A stretch of 23,982 nucleotides of DNA from positions 1 to 23,982 of the forward strand of contig JBGUXY010000085.1 in NCBI GenBank assembly GCA_045118335.1, read 5' to 3'. The translations under genes were made by a program, and so were the position numbers. The notes beneath the pieces were generated by a model. That model worked only from the letters and a program-made list of their open reading frames with translations. It made no database searches and was not told the origin of the DNA. This DNA comes from W1P20-047 sp045118335. GTDB lineage: Bacteria; Actinomycetota; Coriobacteriia; Coriobacteriales; Eggerthellaceae. Positions 15,336-23,953 of this stretch are shown piece after piece. Numbering within the stretch: the first letter of the stretch is position 1; each line of letters begins with the position of its first letter.

Positions 15336-18300
15336 ATGGCAGAGAGGCAAAGGATCGACGATCGGGTTTTGCTTGCGGCGCGACGTGCAATCGCGCGGGC
15401 TCGCGGACAGGAGATGATCAGCGTCGAGCCGGTGGAACAGGGCGTCTCTCCTTCGACGAGCGCTAGGCTCTATAAGATCAGCACGACAGGGGAAATAGAC
15501 GCCGAGGCAGTTTCAGCTGCGTCGGCTCCGCATGACGAGTCTCACGTTCCACGTGAAACCGGTGCTTCTTCGAGGGCAAGCAGGGAAGGACGTGCGTCGG
15601 GTTTCCGCTCTTCGTTTTCTCGCCGCGATGAAGAATCCGCAGCAAACGTGGTGGTTCCGCGTGGCCCCGCAGCCGACACGGCCGCTCGCGTGCGAGCGGA
15701 TGCCGCTGCGGGTGCCAATCGTCGCTCTGCCGACGACGAGCACCGCCCTGCTGCCGTCGCCGCCCATCGCTCTGCCGCTGGTGCCGATCGCCATTCTGCC
15801 GCTGCTGAGCACCGCTCTGCTGCTGACGCAGAATACCTCCCTGCTACCAATGACAAGCGTCGTCACAACGAAGCAGATGAGCGTCGCCGTGTTGCCAGCG
15901 CCGAGCACCGTCCTGCCGCTGGCGCCGATCGCCATTCTGCTGCCGACGGCGAGCGCCGTTATGACAAGGCAGACGAGCGCTGTTTTGCTGCCAGCGGTGA
16001 ACACCGTTCTGCCATCGGTGCCGAGCACCGTCCTGCTGCTGGCGCCGAGCGTCGTCACGACGAAGTCGACGACCAGGTCAAGGCAGACGAGTGCGCAGTT
16101 AGCGCAGACCCGCAGCTTGAAGAACTTGCGCCCGCACTGCGGCGCGTTGGCTCCGACAGCCCCAGCGCCCACGCTGAAGGTGACGCCAGCGACCTGGGCC
16201 GGCCAAGTGTCAATACGCAAAACGAACCGAGCGTCGATGACAAAGATGCGTCGCGCGTTGACGACCACAACCGCCTCGAAGCACCGGGTTTTTCTGCCGC
16301 CGACGCACAATCAGAGCCGGCCGAGCCCAAGCCCGTCAAAGCCGATGCTCGACCCACCGGGTTTAACACGCGTGTTGGTAGCACCAACGCTGCTTGCGAG
16401 CAGGCTCCCGACATTCAGAAGACGGCGCCACAACAAGTGACTACACCCCAGGGAACCAAGCCGATTCGCGAAGCAGCCGCAATGGCAGGGCGGCCGCTCG
16501 ACAGCGTTGGCCGCTCGACGCAAGCTTCGGAAGACGACATGCTCGCAAAGGCTCTCGAGCCCAAACCTCGCTCTGCGTTTCGCGACGATTCCGCTCCCGT
16601 GCCCCGCGTGGGTGCAGACTTCAAGTTCTCGGAGGGCTTACCCACCCGTAAGGCTTCGGTTCCCGAAGAGGCCGGGGCGTTTCTGGACGTTTTTTTCGCA
16701 CAGCTGAAACGCTGCGGCGTGAAAAACGTGGTTATCAGCCCTGGCTCGCGGTCGACCCCGCTGGCCATGAAAGCATACGAACATTACGGCGATGTATATG
16801 TGAACATCGACGAGCGCAGTGCAGCGTTTTTCGCGCTGGGTCTGGCGAAGGCGACTGGCAACGTGGTTGCGCTGGTGTGCCCCGGTGGCACCGCCGTGGG
16901 CAACTGGATGCCCGCCGTGCTCGAGGCCGAAGCCAGCCGCGTGCCGCTCCTGCTGCTTTCCGCCGACCATCCTTCACGCCTGCAGGGCGTTGGGGCGCCG
17001 CACGCCTGCGATCAGCTGCACCTGTTTGGACAGCATGTTCGCAAGTTCGTGCAGATGCCGCTTCCCTCTATGGAGCCGGAATCGCTTGCCTACGCACGGC
17101 AGGTTGCCATGGACGCCTGCATTGCCGCACACGGGGCGCTGCCCAACGTTGCAAGCGCCGATGCAGGTCCTGTGCATCTGAACTTCCCGTTCGAGGAGCC
17201 GCTCAAGCCCGAAAGGTGCTGCGAACCCATAGAGACAAGCAGCCTTCCCGCAGCCGTCGTTGCAGGTCAAGGCCTGCTTGCCGCCGACGTGAAAGGGCTG
17301 TTCGGCCTTATCAAGAACAAGCGCGTCATCGCGCTTTGCGGCGAAGGTACGTGCGAGAGCGTGGCTGACGCCCGACAGCTGCTCAACTTCGCCCACATGC
17401 GCAACGTCCCCCTGCTTGCCGACCCGCTTTCCGGGTTGCGATGCTATTCCGACTCCATGATCATCGACCACTACGACGCCATCTTCGGAGGCGACCGCGC
17501 GCCGCATGCCGAAGTCGTGATTCGCTTCGGACGCTGGCCGGTTTCCGAGCGCGCCATGCAGGCCGTGCAGAAGATGGACGCCATCCAGGTTGTGGTGGAC
17601 ATGCGCGAGCCGCGCGACGCCACCAGTTCCACCACCCTGTTCGTGCGTTGCGCCCCCACGGTGTTTGCCGAAGCCATGGCAGTCTTCGATTCGCGTGATA
17701 CTGCCAGCACGCGCGCGTGTAAGGAATGGTGCGAGCTGAACAACGAGGCTGCCGAAGTGGTACGCGGCGTTCGTCTGCGCCGCGATAACGGCGAAATGGA
17801 GGGTGCCTATGTGTACGAGACCATGGAGGCGGCGCCCGACGGGTCTTTGGTGTTTTGCGCCAACTCCATGAGCATCCGTGCGCTCGACACGTTTTATTGC
17901 AAGGCCGACAAGCAGCTGCGCGTGCTGTGCAATCGGGGTCTTGCCGGTGTCGACGGCACCGTTTCCAGCGCCTTGGGTGCTGCGCAGGCATACGAGCAGA
18001 CCACTCTTATTGTTGGCGACCTGGCCTTCCTGCGCGATGTGAACGCTTTGGCCCTGCAAAACGAGATGCGCCTGCGCGAGATGCACACGCTTAAGCCCAC
18101 GCCCTCGGTGATCGTGGTGTTGCTGAACAACGGTGGAGCCGGCATCTTCGACATGATGCCGCAGAAGTCCACCGAGCCCTACTTCGAGCGCCTCTTCCTA
18201 GCCCCCCAGGCGGTCGACTACAAGCGCATAGCCGATGGCTTCGGGGTAACATGCCGCACGGTCTCGTCGGTGAACACCTTCCGCCGCACCTATGCCTCCC

Positions 18301-18389
18301 TCGTTGGCGAAGCTGGCATCAACATCATCGAAGTCCTAGTCCCCCTGGCCGGCATACAACAACGCTACGGCGACTACTGGAAGCTATAG
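15336..18389 (+). CDS. menD: MenD (SEPHCHC synthase) with a long N-terminal extension
   Basis: The C-terminal ~590 residues (from about residue 430) are MenD, the ThDP enzyme that joins 2-oxoglutarate to isochorismate. Seen are VISPGSRSTPLA, NIDERSAAFFALGLAKATG (Glu493, the ThDP-activating Glu), the LLSADHPSRLQ region, and the ThDP/metal motif VGDLAFLRDVNAL (Gly894-Asp895) with NNGGAGIF (Asn931-932). The protein totals 1017 residues, while MenD is normally about 550-600. The extra ~430 residues are Ala/Arg/His/Asp-rich and carry repeats such as EHRPAAGADRHSA. The frame is open throughout, and ATG 15336 has ggagg 7 nt before it; ATG 15288 has none. An internal start near the core would yield normal MenD. 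It converges on menB, with a stem-loop between. Confidence 0.92.
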   Translation: MAERQRIDDRVLLAARRAIARARGQEMISVEPVEQGVSPSTSARLYKISTTGEIDAEAVSAASAPHDESHVPRETGASSRASREGRASGFRSSFSRRDEESAANVVVPRGPAADTAARVRADAAAGANRRSADDEHRPAAVAAHRSAAGADRHSAAAEHRSAADAEYLPATNDKRRHNEADERRRVASAEHRPAAGADRHSAADGERRYDKADERCFAASGEHRSAIGAEHRPAAGAERRHDEVDDQVKADECAVSADPQLEELAPALRRVGSDSPSAHAEGDASDLGRPSVNTQNEPSVDDKDASRVDDHNRLEAPGFSAADAQSEPAEPKPVKADARPTGFNTRVGSTNAACEQAPDIQKTAPQQVTTPQGTKPIREAAAMAGRPLDSVGRSTQASEDDMLAKALEPKPRSAFRDDSAPVPRVGADFKFSEGLPTRKASVPEEAGAFLDVFFAQLKRCGVKNVVISPGSRSTPLAMKAYEHYGDVYVNIDERSAAFFALGLAKATGNVVALVCPGGTAVGNWMPAVLEAEASRVPLLLLSADHPSRLQGVGAPHACDQLHLFGQHVRKFVQMPLPSMEPESLAYARQVAMDACIAAHGALPNVASADAGPVHLNFPFEEPLKPERCCEPIETSSLPAAVVAGQGLLAADVKGLFGLIKNKRVIALCGEGTCESVADARQLLNFAHMRNVPLLADPLSGLRCYSDSMIIDHYDAIFGGDRAPHAEVVIRFGRWPVSERAMQAVQKMDAIQVVVDMREPRDATSSTTLFVRCAPTVFAEAMAVFDSRDTASTRACKEWCELNNEAAEVVRGVRLRRDNGEMEGAYVYETMEAAPDGSLVFCANSMSIRALDTFYCKADKQLRVLCNRGLAGVDGTVSSALGAAQAYEQTTLIVGDLAFLRDVNALALQNEMRLREMHTLKPTPSVIVVLLNNGGAGIFDMMPQKSTEPYFERLFLAPQAVDYKRIADGFGVTCRTVSSVNTFRRTYASLVGEAGINIIEVLVPLAGIQQRYGDYWKL

Positions 18390-18393
18390 GGTT

Positions 18394-18415
18394 CCGCCGT
18401 CCTGCCGGACGGCGG
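18394..18415. terminator. GC-rich stem-loop between convergent menD and menB
   Basis: A perfect 9-bp stem (18394-18402 with 18407-18415) with a TGCC loop begins 5 nt after the menD stop and lies 35 nt beyond the menB stop. No T tract follows on either strand, so it may be a Rho-assisted or bidirectional block. Confidence 0.55.
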
Positions 18416-18449
18416 CCCCTCCGCACCACGCGCTGCGGCTGCTGGGGGT

Positions 18450-19289
18450 TTACGGGAACGTGGGGAACTGGGTGAAGTCGGGTTTGCGGTGCTCCTTGAA
18501 CGCGTCGCGGCCTTCCATGGCCTCGGGGGTGGTGTAGAACAGCAGCGTCGCGTCACCACCGAGCTGCTGCAGGCCGGCCAGGCCATCGGTGGCAGCGTTG
18601 AACGAGGCTTTCATGAAACGCAGGGCGGTGGGACTCATCGCCAGCATCTCGCGTGCCCACTGCACGCATTCGGCTTCGAGCTGCTCGAACGGCACGACTT
18701 TGTTCACCATGCCCATTTCGAGCGCTTCCTGTGCGGTGTACTGGCGGCATAGATACCAGATTTCGCGAGCCTTCTTCTGTCCCACCATGGCAGCCAAGTA
18801 TCCGGCACCGTAACCTGCATCGAAGCTACCCACCTTAGGTCCGGTCTGGCCGAACTTGGCCGTTTCGGCTGCGATGGAAAGGTCGCACAGGATGTGCAGC
18901 ACATGCCCGCCGCCGATGGCGTATCCGTTCACCATCGCGATGACGGGCTTGGGAATCACACGGATCAGGCGCTGGACGTCGAGTATGTTCAAACGTGGGA
19001 TGTTGTCTTCGCCCACGTAACCGCCAGTACCGCGCTTTTTCTGGTCTCCGCCCGAGCAGAACGCCTCGTCTTCGTGCCGACCCCCGTGGTTCGCGCCGGT
19101 AAGAATGACAACGCCCACCGAAGAGTCGTCGCGCGCCTCGGAAAAGGCGTCGAATAGCTCCATGGCCGTGAGCGGCGTAAACGCGTTGCGGCGCTCGGGC
19201 CGGTTGATGGTTATCTTCGCGATGCCATCCATGGTCTCGTAGATGATTTCGCGGTATTCCTTTGCTTGTGTCCAGTTGAAGTCGCCCAT
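18450..19289 (-). CDS. menB: 1,4-dihydroxy-2-naphthoyl-CoA synthase
   Basis: A crotonase-fold enzyme of 279 residues, the normal length for MenB. It cyclises OSB-CoA to DHNA-CoA. Diagnostic stretches are FCSGGDQKKRG (near 78-87), the oxyanion-hole VNGYAIGGGHVLHILCDLSI (about 120-139), FGQTGPKVGSFDAGYG (about 146-161) and KKAREIWYLCRQYTAQEAL (about 172-190), which separate MenB from other crotonases. The frame is open further upstream, but ATG 19289 gives MGDFNWTQ and has an aggga ribosome site, whereas the longer reading enters the non-coding repeat region. It is transcribed away from the menE-menC fusion, across a ~480-bp gap. No key residue appears lost. Confidence 0.96.
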   Translation of the reverse strand: MGDFNWTQAKEYREIIYETMDGIAKITINRPERRNAFTPLTAMELFDAFSEARDDSSVGVVILTGANHGGRHEDEAFCSGGDQKKRGTGGYVGEDNIPRLNILDVQRLIRVIPKPVIAMVNGYAIGGGHVLHILCDLSIAAETAKFGQTGPKVGSFDAGYGAGYLAAMVGQKKAREIWYLCRQYTAQEALEMGMVNKVVPFEQLEAECVQWAREMLAMSPTALRFMKASFNAATDGLAGLQQLGGDATLLFYTTPEAMEGRDAFKEHRKPDFTQFPTFP

Positions 19290-19467
19290 ATGCAATCTCC
19301 CTGTCTGAAGACGTCGCGGTCGGCTGCTTTGCCGCAGACGGTTTCTTGTTTCCATACTACAACAGCTTGAATGGATAATTCCCGGCGTCTGCAACCAGGT
19401 CTTGTCGACACAATCGATATGCTGCGTCGCAAATGAAATGAATAGTCTACAAAAATGCGGCATTTTG

Positions 19468-19678
19468 CGTACTCGGTCCGCATATTCGAAGCAAATTGCA
19501 AAAAAACCACTATATGGTGTGGATTTGAAAGGGAATACAAGGCGAGCATAAGGAACAAGAATTCAACGACCTGGGAAAATACGATTGACCATGCTTTCTG
19601 GTTCTCGTTATAACCGCAAGAACTCGCACCATATAGCGGATTTTTTGCAATTTGTCTCGGAATTGCGGACTCAACGCG
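19468..19678. repeat. Second long imperfect inverted repeat, ~210 bp
   Basis: Arm 19468-19522 pairs with arm 19625-19678. About three quarters of positions match, including exact blocks caaattgcaaaaaa and ctatatggtg. The ~100-bp centre has no gene. It occupies the divergent gap between menB and the menE-menC fusion, is A/T-rich, and shares no obvious sequence with the 12.8-kb element. The rest of the gap (19290-19467 and 19679-19767) holds presumably both promoters, of which I see only a lone tagaat at 19707. Confidence 0.65.
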
Positions 19679-19767
19679 CTCTATGGCCGTAATGCGCACG
19701 ATGGCGTAGAATGGGCATCGCGGGGAACCGCTCAATCGGGCAAATACACTACTGAAACGAACTACAC

Positions 19768-22700
19768 ATGATCGAAACGGGAATCATCGACGCCATCGAG
19801 ACGGCGCATGCCCTCGACCCCGATGGCGTATGCTTCTACATCGCTGCGAAACCCGGCATCCCGGGTCCTCCGAACTACGAAAGCGTGACGTTTTCGCAGT
19901 TGCGCCTGCGGGCTGCTCGGCTGGCGCGAGCCATTGACCGCATGGGCGTGCATCGCGGCATGTGGTGCGTGACCGACATGGACAACTGCTCGGCGTTCGT
20001 GTACCTGCTGGTGGCGGCTGCTATAGGTGGTTTTGGCATCGTCGCGCTGAACACGCGACTCACGGAGCCGGAAAAAGCCGAGCGCTTGCGCGAAATCCAC
20101 GCTGCGCTTTGCCTAGACGACCTGCCTGTCTTTGGCGAGCAGGCGGTGAAAGATGCCATCAAAGACGACATGGCGTTCGATTTCGTGGAGAAGATGGACG
20201 TGCCCCGCTGGATGCGCCGCGGCATAGGCTCGTTTTCGCGTAATGCCGATGCGGTTGCCCTGTTCACCTCAGGTACGACAGGGCGGCCAAAAGCAGCGCC
20301 TCTCACCTGGGGAAACATTATTGGTGCAGCGGCTGCTTCCAATGCGTCGCTGAACCGGGAAGGCGAAGGGCTCTGGCAGCTGGCCTTGCCGCTGTACCAC
20401 GTGGGCGGCATGGAAATCGTCGTGCGCTCTTTGCTGAACCACAACCCGTTCATACTCTACCGCAAATTCGACGCCGCCCAGCTGCTGCGCGATGTGGTGG
20501 CGTTTGGTGCCACGCATGTTTCGGTGGTGGACAAGATGCTGCACGACATGCTCGAGGTCGACGCGGCGCAGGCTAAACGGGAAAGCCGGGGAACGACTCT
20601 TTCCGAAGCTCAAGACGACGACGAAACGTTTGATCCAGACGAAGGCGAGGCCGACCCCGTTGGACTCAAGGGTGCAGACCCCGAAAAGCTTGCCGCTGAA
20701 TCCGACGATCCTTTCGATGCCCTGGACCCCTTCGAAGAGCATCCGCCGAAACCAGGCTCTTCGGCCGACCAGGCGTTGGAAGAGCTCCGGGAAAAGGCTC
20801 AAGAACACGCCCCCAAACGGTTTGCCAACGTGCCCGACCCAATAGATACCATCGACCCGTTCGAGCAGGAAGAATGCGAACAAGAGGACAGCGAGCCGGA
20901 TCACACGGCGGCCATTGGCGCCTTTGCTCGCCCACTAGCCCGTTACCAGGTCATACTGCTTGGCGGCGCAGCTCCCAACACCGCGACGTTGCGCCGCGCC
21001 GTGTCGGCCAACGCACGCGTATACGCCAGCTACGGTATGACCGAAACCTGCAGCCAGATTGCATCGCGCTTGGTCACGGGGGAATACGACGGAACGCTTA
21101 CCCCTCTGCCTGGCTATCGGGTTACGGTGGTAGCACCCGATGAAAACGGCTATGGTCAGCTGGCCGTGAAAGGCCCCGGGGTCATATCCGACTATCTGAA
21201 TGCGCATGCCCGTTTTACTGCCGACGGTTTCTTCCTCACGGGCGATACCGCGCGCATGTCGGGCCGCTGCATCCGCGTGGCCGAACGGACAGAGGACATG
21301 TTCGTCTCGGGTGGTGAGAACATCTACCCCGAAGAGGTGCGCTCCAAGCTGCTCCATGTACCCGGGGTTACCGATGCGTATGTATTCGGCGACGAAGATC
21401 CCGAATGGGGCAGGCGCCCCGTGGCCGTGGTAGAGGCTTCGGAGGTGTCGCGCGAGCCGGGGTTCAACCTGCAGCTCATGACCGACGACATCCGCCTGAG
21501 CCTGGCAAGCCGCCTGTCGCGTCTGTATCAACCCGACCACATCATCGTGGTGCCCGAGTTTCCGCGCACGGGCATCGGGAAAACGTCACGCCGCGCGCTC
21601 AGGCAGCTCTACGAACAGCGCATCGACGTGCGCAAAGTAGAAATCTGGCACGTGAAGCAGCCGTTGGCGACACCTTTGCAGACTGCGAAGGTGAAGCTGC
21701 GCACACGCGATTCGCTGCTGGTGCGCGTCACCGACTGGGCGGGGCGCACGGGAATCGGCGAGGATGCGGCGTTTCCCCTTGGCTGGTACGTGCCCGAGAC
21801 CATCGAGCAAGACCTGTCTGTGCTCCAAGACGTGCTTGCGCCGCTCGTGAACGATTACGTGTTCGTACACCCCAGTCAGGCAAGCGTGCTGTTCCGCGCG
21901 GTCGAGGAGGCGGCGGCGTATCCGGCAGCCTGTGCGGCGCTGGAAAGCGCGCTGTGGGATCTTTACGGGAAGGTGGTGCAGCGCAGCATCGTGCGGCTGA
22001 TAGGTGGGCGCGACAACGTGAGCGAGCGGGGCTCGCTGCGAGCTGTGCAGCCTGGCTGCGTTTCCGGTGGTGCCGTGGTGAATGCGACGGGCAAGCGCGA
22101 GGTGCTCGTGCAGGTCCGAAAAGCCCGGGAAGCGGGTTACGGACGCGTAAGGTTGCAGGTAAGCCCAGGACGCGATTTAGAAACGTTGCAGCTGATACGA
22201 AAGGAATTTCCCGACCTGGCCCTTGTCCTGGATGCCGGGCTCAGCTTCACCGAGGAAAACGCATCGGAGCTGAAGGCGCTTGATGCGCTGGGCGCCGCTT
22301 GCTTGGTCGATCCGCTCGACCCGAGCTACCTGCCCAAAGTTGGCCCTCAGGATTTTTGGGCGCGCATGGTGCGTTTGCAGCGCGACATGCGCACGCCTTT
22401 GTGCTTAGACGCTTGCTGGACCGATGCCGAGGAGCTGCAGCAGGTGATCGATGCCAACCCATCGCTTCGCTACATCACCATGCGCGTGGCCAAGCTTGGC
22501 GGCGTGCAGCCCACGCTCGAGTTTTATTGGTGGGCTCGAGAACGCGGCATTACCCTGTGGATGGGCGGCTCCTTCGAGATGGGAGTGGCAAAGCGAATCG
22601 ACGCGGCGTTTTCGACGCTGCCGGGCATGAACGTTGCCGGCGATGTGGAAGATGTGACCCGATACCTTGTGGCAGACATTGCAGAACCAGCATTTGAGCT

Positions 22701-22818
22701 GCAGCGCGGTATGCTGCGCGTAAACCCCGAGGGGCACGAGTTCGGCTTGGGCTGCGATTTAGACGAACAGGCCCTAGGTCGCGCCTACGTGAATCACATT
22801 ACGCTAGAATCGCGCTAG
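19768..22818 (+). CDS. MenE-MenC fusion: OSB-CoA ligase plus OSBS-like domain
   Basis: One 1016-residue protein. Residues 1 to about 615 are MenE, an adenylate-forming ligase. They include the P-loop TSGTTGRPK (167-175), the aromatic/Thr motif YGMTET, a TGD motif, and the C-terminal catalytic Lys in PRTGIGK (Lys605). An acidic insert of ~120 residues (about 268-390) splits this domain. Residues about 625-1016 are an enolase-superfamily OSBS/MenC domain. Here the expected KxK is RLQ (795-797), metal ligands are Asp822, Asp848 (normally Glu) and Asp881, and the general-base Lys is Arg906. Motif spacing (25, 26, 33, 25) fits the family (about 26, 25, 25, 24), so the alignment is sound. No clear ribosome site precedes ATG 19768. 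MenE is probably active; MenC activity is doubtful or altered. Confidence 0.9.
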   Translation: MIETGIIDAIETAHALDPDGVCFYIAAKPGIPGPPNYESVTFSQLRLRAARLARAIDRMGVHRGMWCVTDMDNCSAFVYLLVAAAIGGFGIVALNTRLTEPEKAERLREIHAALCLDDLPVFGEQAVKDAIKDDMAFDFVEKMDVPRWMRRGIGSFSRNADAVALFTSGTTGRPKAAPLTWGNIIGAAAASNASLNREGEGLWQLALPLYHVGGMEIVVRSLLNHNPFILYRKFDAAQLLRDVVAFGATHVSVVDKMLHDMLEVDAAQAKRESRGTTLSEAQDDDETFDPDEGEADPVGLKGADPEKLAAESDDPFDALDPFEEHPPKPGSSADQALEELREKAQEHAPKRFANVPDPIDTIDPFEQEECEQEDSEPDHTAAIGAFARPLARYQVILLGGAAPNTATLRRAVSANARVYASYGMTETCSQIASRLVTGEYDGTLTPLPGYRVTVVAPDENGYGQLAVKGPGVISDYLNAHARFTADGFFLTGDTARMSGRCIRVAERTEDMFVSGGENIYPEEVRSKLLHVPGVTDAYVFGDEDPEWGRRPVAVVEASEVSREPGFNLQLMTDDIRLSLASRLSRLYQPDHIIVVPEFPRTGIGKTSRRALRQLYEQRIDVRKVEIWHVKQPLATPLQTAKVKLRTRDSLLVRVTDWAGRTGIGEDAAFPLGWYVPETIEQDLSVLQDVLAPLVNDYVFVHPSQASVLFRAVEEAAAYPAACAALESALWDLYGKVVQRSIVRLIGGRDNVSERGSLRAVQPGCVSGGAVVNATGKREVLVQVRKAREAGYGRVRLQVSPGRDLETLQLIRKEFPDLALVLDAGLSFTEENASELKALDALGAACLVDPLDPSYLPKVGPQDFWARMVRLQRDMRTPLCLDACWTDAEELQQVIDANPSLRYITMRVAKLGGVQPTLEFYWWARERGITLWMGGSFEMGVAKRIDAAFSTLPGMNVAGDVEDVTRYLVADIAEPAFELQRGMLRVNPEGHEFGLGCDLDEQALGRAYVNHITLESR

Positions 22819-22858
22819 TACCTGCGTGCAGGCTTCATGTATTTGCCAGCAGATTGCC

Positions 22859-23650
22859 TTACGAGATCGTAATTCCCGCGAAACGCTCGGCGTTGCGCCA
22901 GGTAATCTTCTCGAAGACCTCTTCCGAAACGCTTTCGTGCAAAAACGTGTTGATTTCCTCTGCGGGGTTGAACAGCGGATAATCGCTGCCGAACATGATC
23001 CGGTCGCTACCGTAGAGGTTGATGAACTCGCGCAGGCGCCGCTGCCCAAGCAGCCACGAGCAGCTCGAGGTGTCCACGAAGCAGTTTTCGTTGTGCAGCC
23101 AATCGTAGCCGATGTCGTAGATGGACCATCCGCCCAGGTGAGCGGCGTCTACCACCAAATTCGGGAACGCCTTCAGCACTTTTTTCAGGCGCCGTGGGTG
23201 CGAGTGGTCGCGACGATAGTCGCCCGTGTGGATGATGATGGGCAGGCGGCCTTCGATAATCTCGTAGAGCTGCATGAAGCGGGGGTCGTCGATGTCGCAC
23301 TCCTGCGTGTCAGGGTGAATCTTCACACCGCGAAGCCCCAGGTCGATAGCCCGGTTAATCTCTGTTTCCATGTCGGGGTAGTCCTGTTGCATGGTTGCGA
23401 ACCCGATGAATTCCGAGTGCTCTTCGCAGCGTTGGGCGATAAACGAGTTGATGGTTTCCACATGAGAAGGCTTCAGCGCCACCGAATGAACGATTAGATG
23501 GGTGACTGGCGAATCCGCGACCGAACCAAGGAGATGCTCGCTGGTGCCATCACCGTAAAGCGGCAGCGTGTAGTAGTCGGAAACGGCACGGGCTGCCTTC
23601 GCGGCAATTTTGTGGGGATAAATGTGCGCATGGGCATCTACTACGGGCAT
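22859..23650 (-). CDS. Amidohydrolase-2 family metal-dependent hydrolase
   Basis: The 263-residue TIM-barrel protein opens with MPVVDAHAHIYP, whose DxHxH (Asp5, His7, His9) binds the metal in this family. Later barrel motifs follow in order: GVKIHPD, IIHTGDYRRDHSHP, DAAHLGGW and the closing FGSDYPLF with the catalytic-type Asp. Members hydrolyse or decarboxylate small cyclic or aromatic acids, so the substrate is open. I start at ATG 23650, preceded by gaggag; the longer reading to 23938 runs over the tRNA-like sequence and lacks family similarity. It converges with the menE-menC fusion, 40 bp apart. A link to menaquinone or to breakdown of an aromatic acid is possible but unproven. Confidence 0.9.
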   Translation of the reverse strand: MPVVDAHAHIYPHKIAAKAARAVSDYYTLPLYGDGTSEHLLGSVADSPVTHLIVHSVALKPSHVETINSFIAQRCEEHSEFIGFATMQQDYPDMETEINRAIDLGLRGVKIHPDTQECDIDDPRFMQLYEIIEGRLPIIIHTGDYRRDHSHPRRLKKVLKAFPNLVVDAAHLGGWSIYDIGYDWLHNENCFVDTSSCSWLLGQRRLREFINLYGSDRIMFGSDYPLFNPAEEINTFLHESVSEEVFEKITWRNAERFAGITIS

Positions 23651-23901
23651 CGGTTCTCCTCGAAAAGCTCGGTAGCCAACGACTTCTGATTGTATTACTT
23701 CAAGCGCACTGCTGGGATGCGTTTTGTGTGGCGATGGGGTTTGGTTTTTCGGGCGGTTTCGGTCTGCAGTACGCATTCCGTCAAGCATTCGATTTCTTGA
23801 TGTGCAGAAAGAATGGAAATAGACATTCCCGGAGGCGTGGCATTTGCAATTCGAGTCGGGAGCAAGTAACATAATACCCTGCCTTTTAGGCATACACATA
23901 G
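23651..23901. other. Non-coding gap before the tRNA-like end
   Basis: About 250 bp of mixed composition contain no credible gene. It should hold the promoters of the minus-strand amidohydrolase and of the plus-strand tRNA-like gene, but I could not pick out convincing -35/-10 pairs. Confidence 0.4.

Positions 23902-23953
<52 letters not shown>

Noticed and set aside
15532..16440. 302-residue overlapping frame within the MenD extension
   Set aside because: It is a Leu/Thr/Pro-rich shift of repetitive DNA, and it overlaps an in-frame extension that has a good ribosome site. I considered a frameshifted second gene, but there is no domain or start signal.
19211..19735. 174-residue minus-strand frame across the men gap
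   Set aside because: It spans both arms of an inverted repeat and runs into the menB coding region in another frame. It has no domain or ribosome site.
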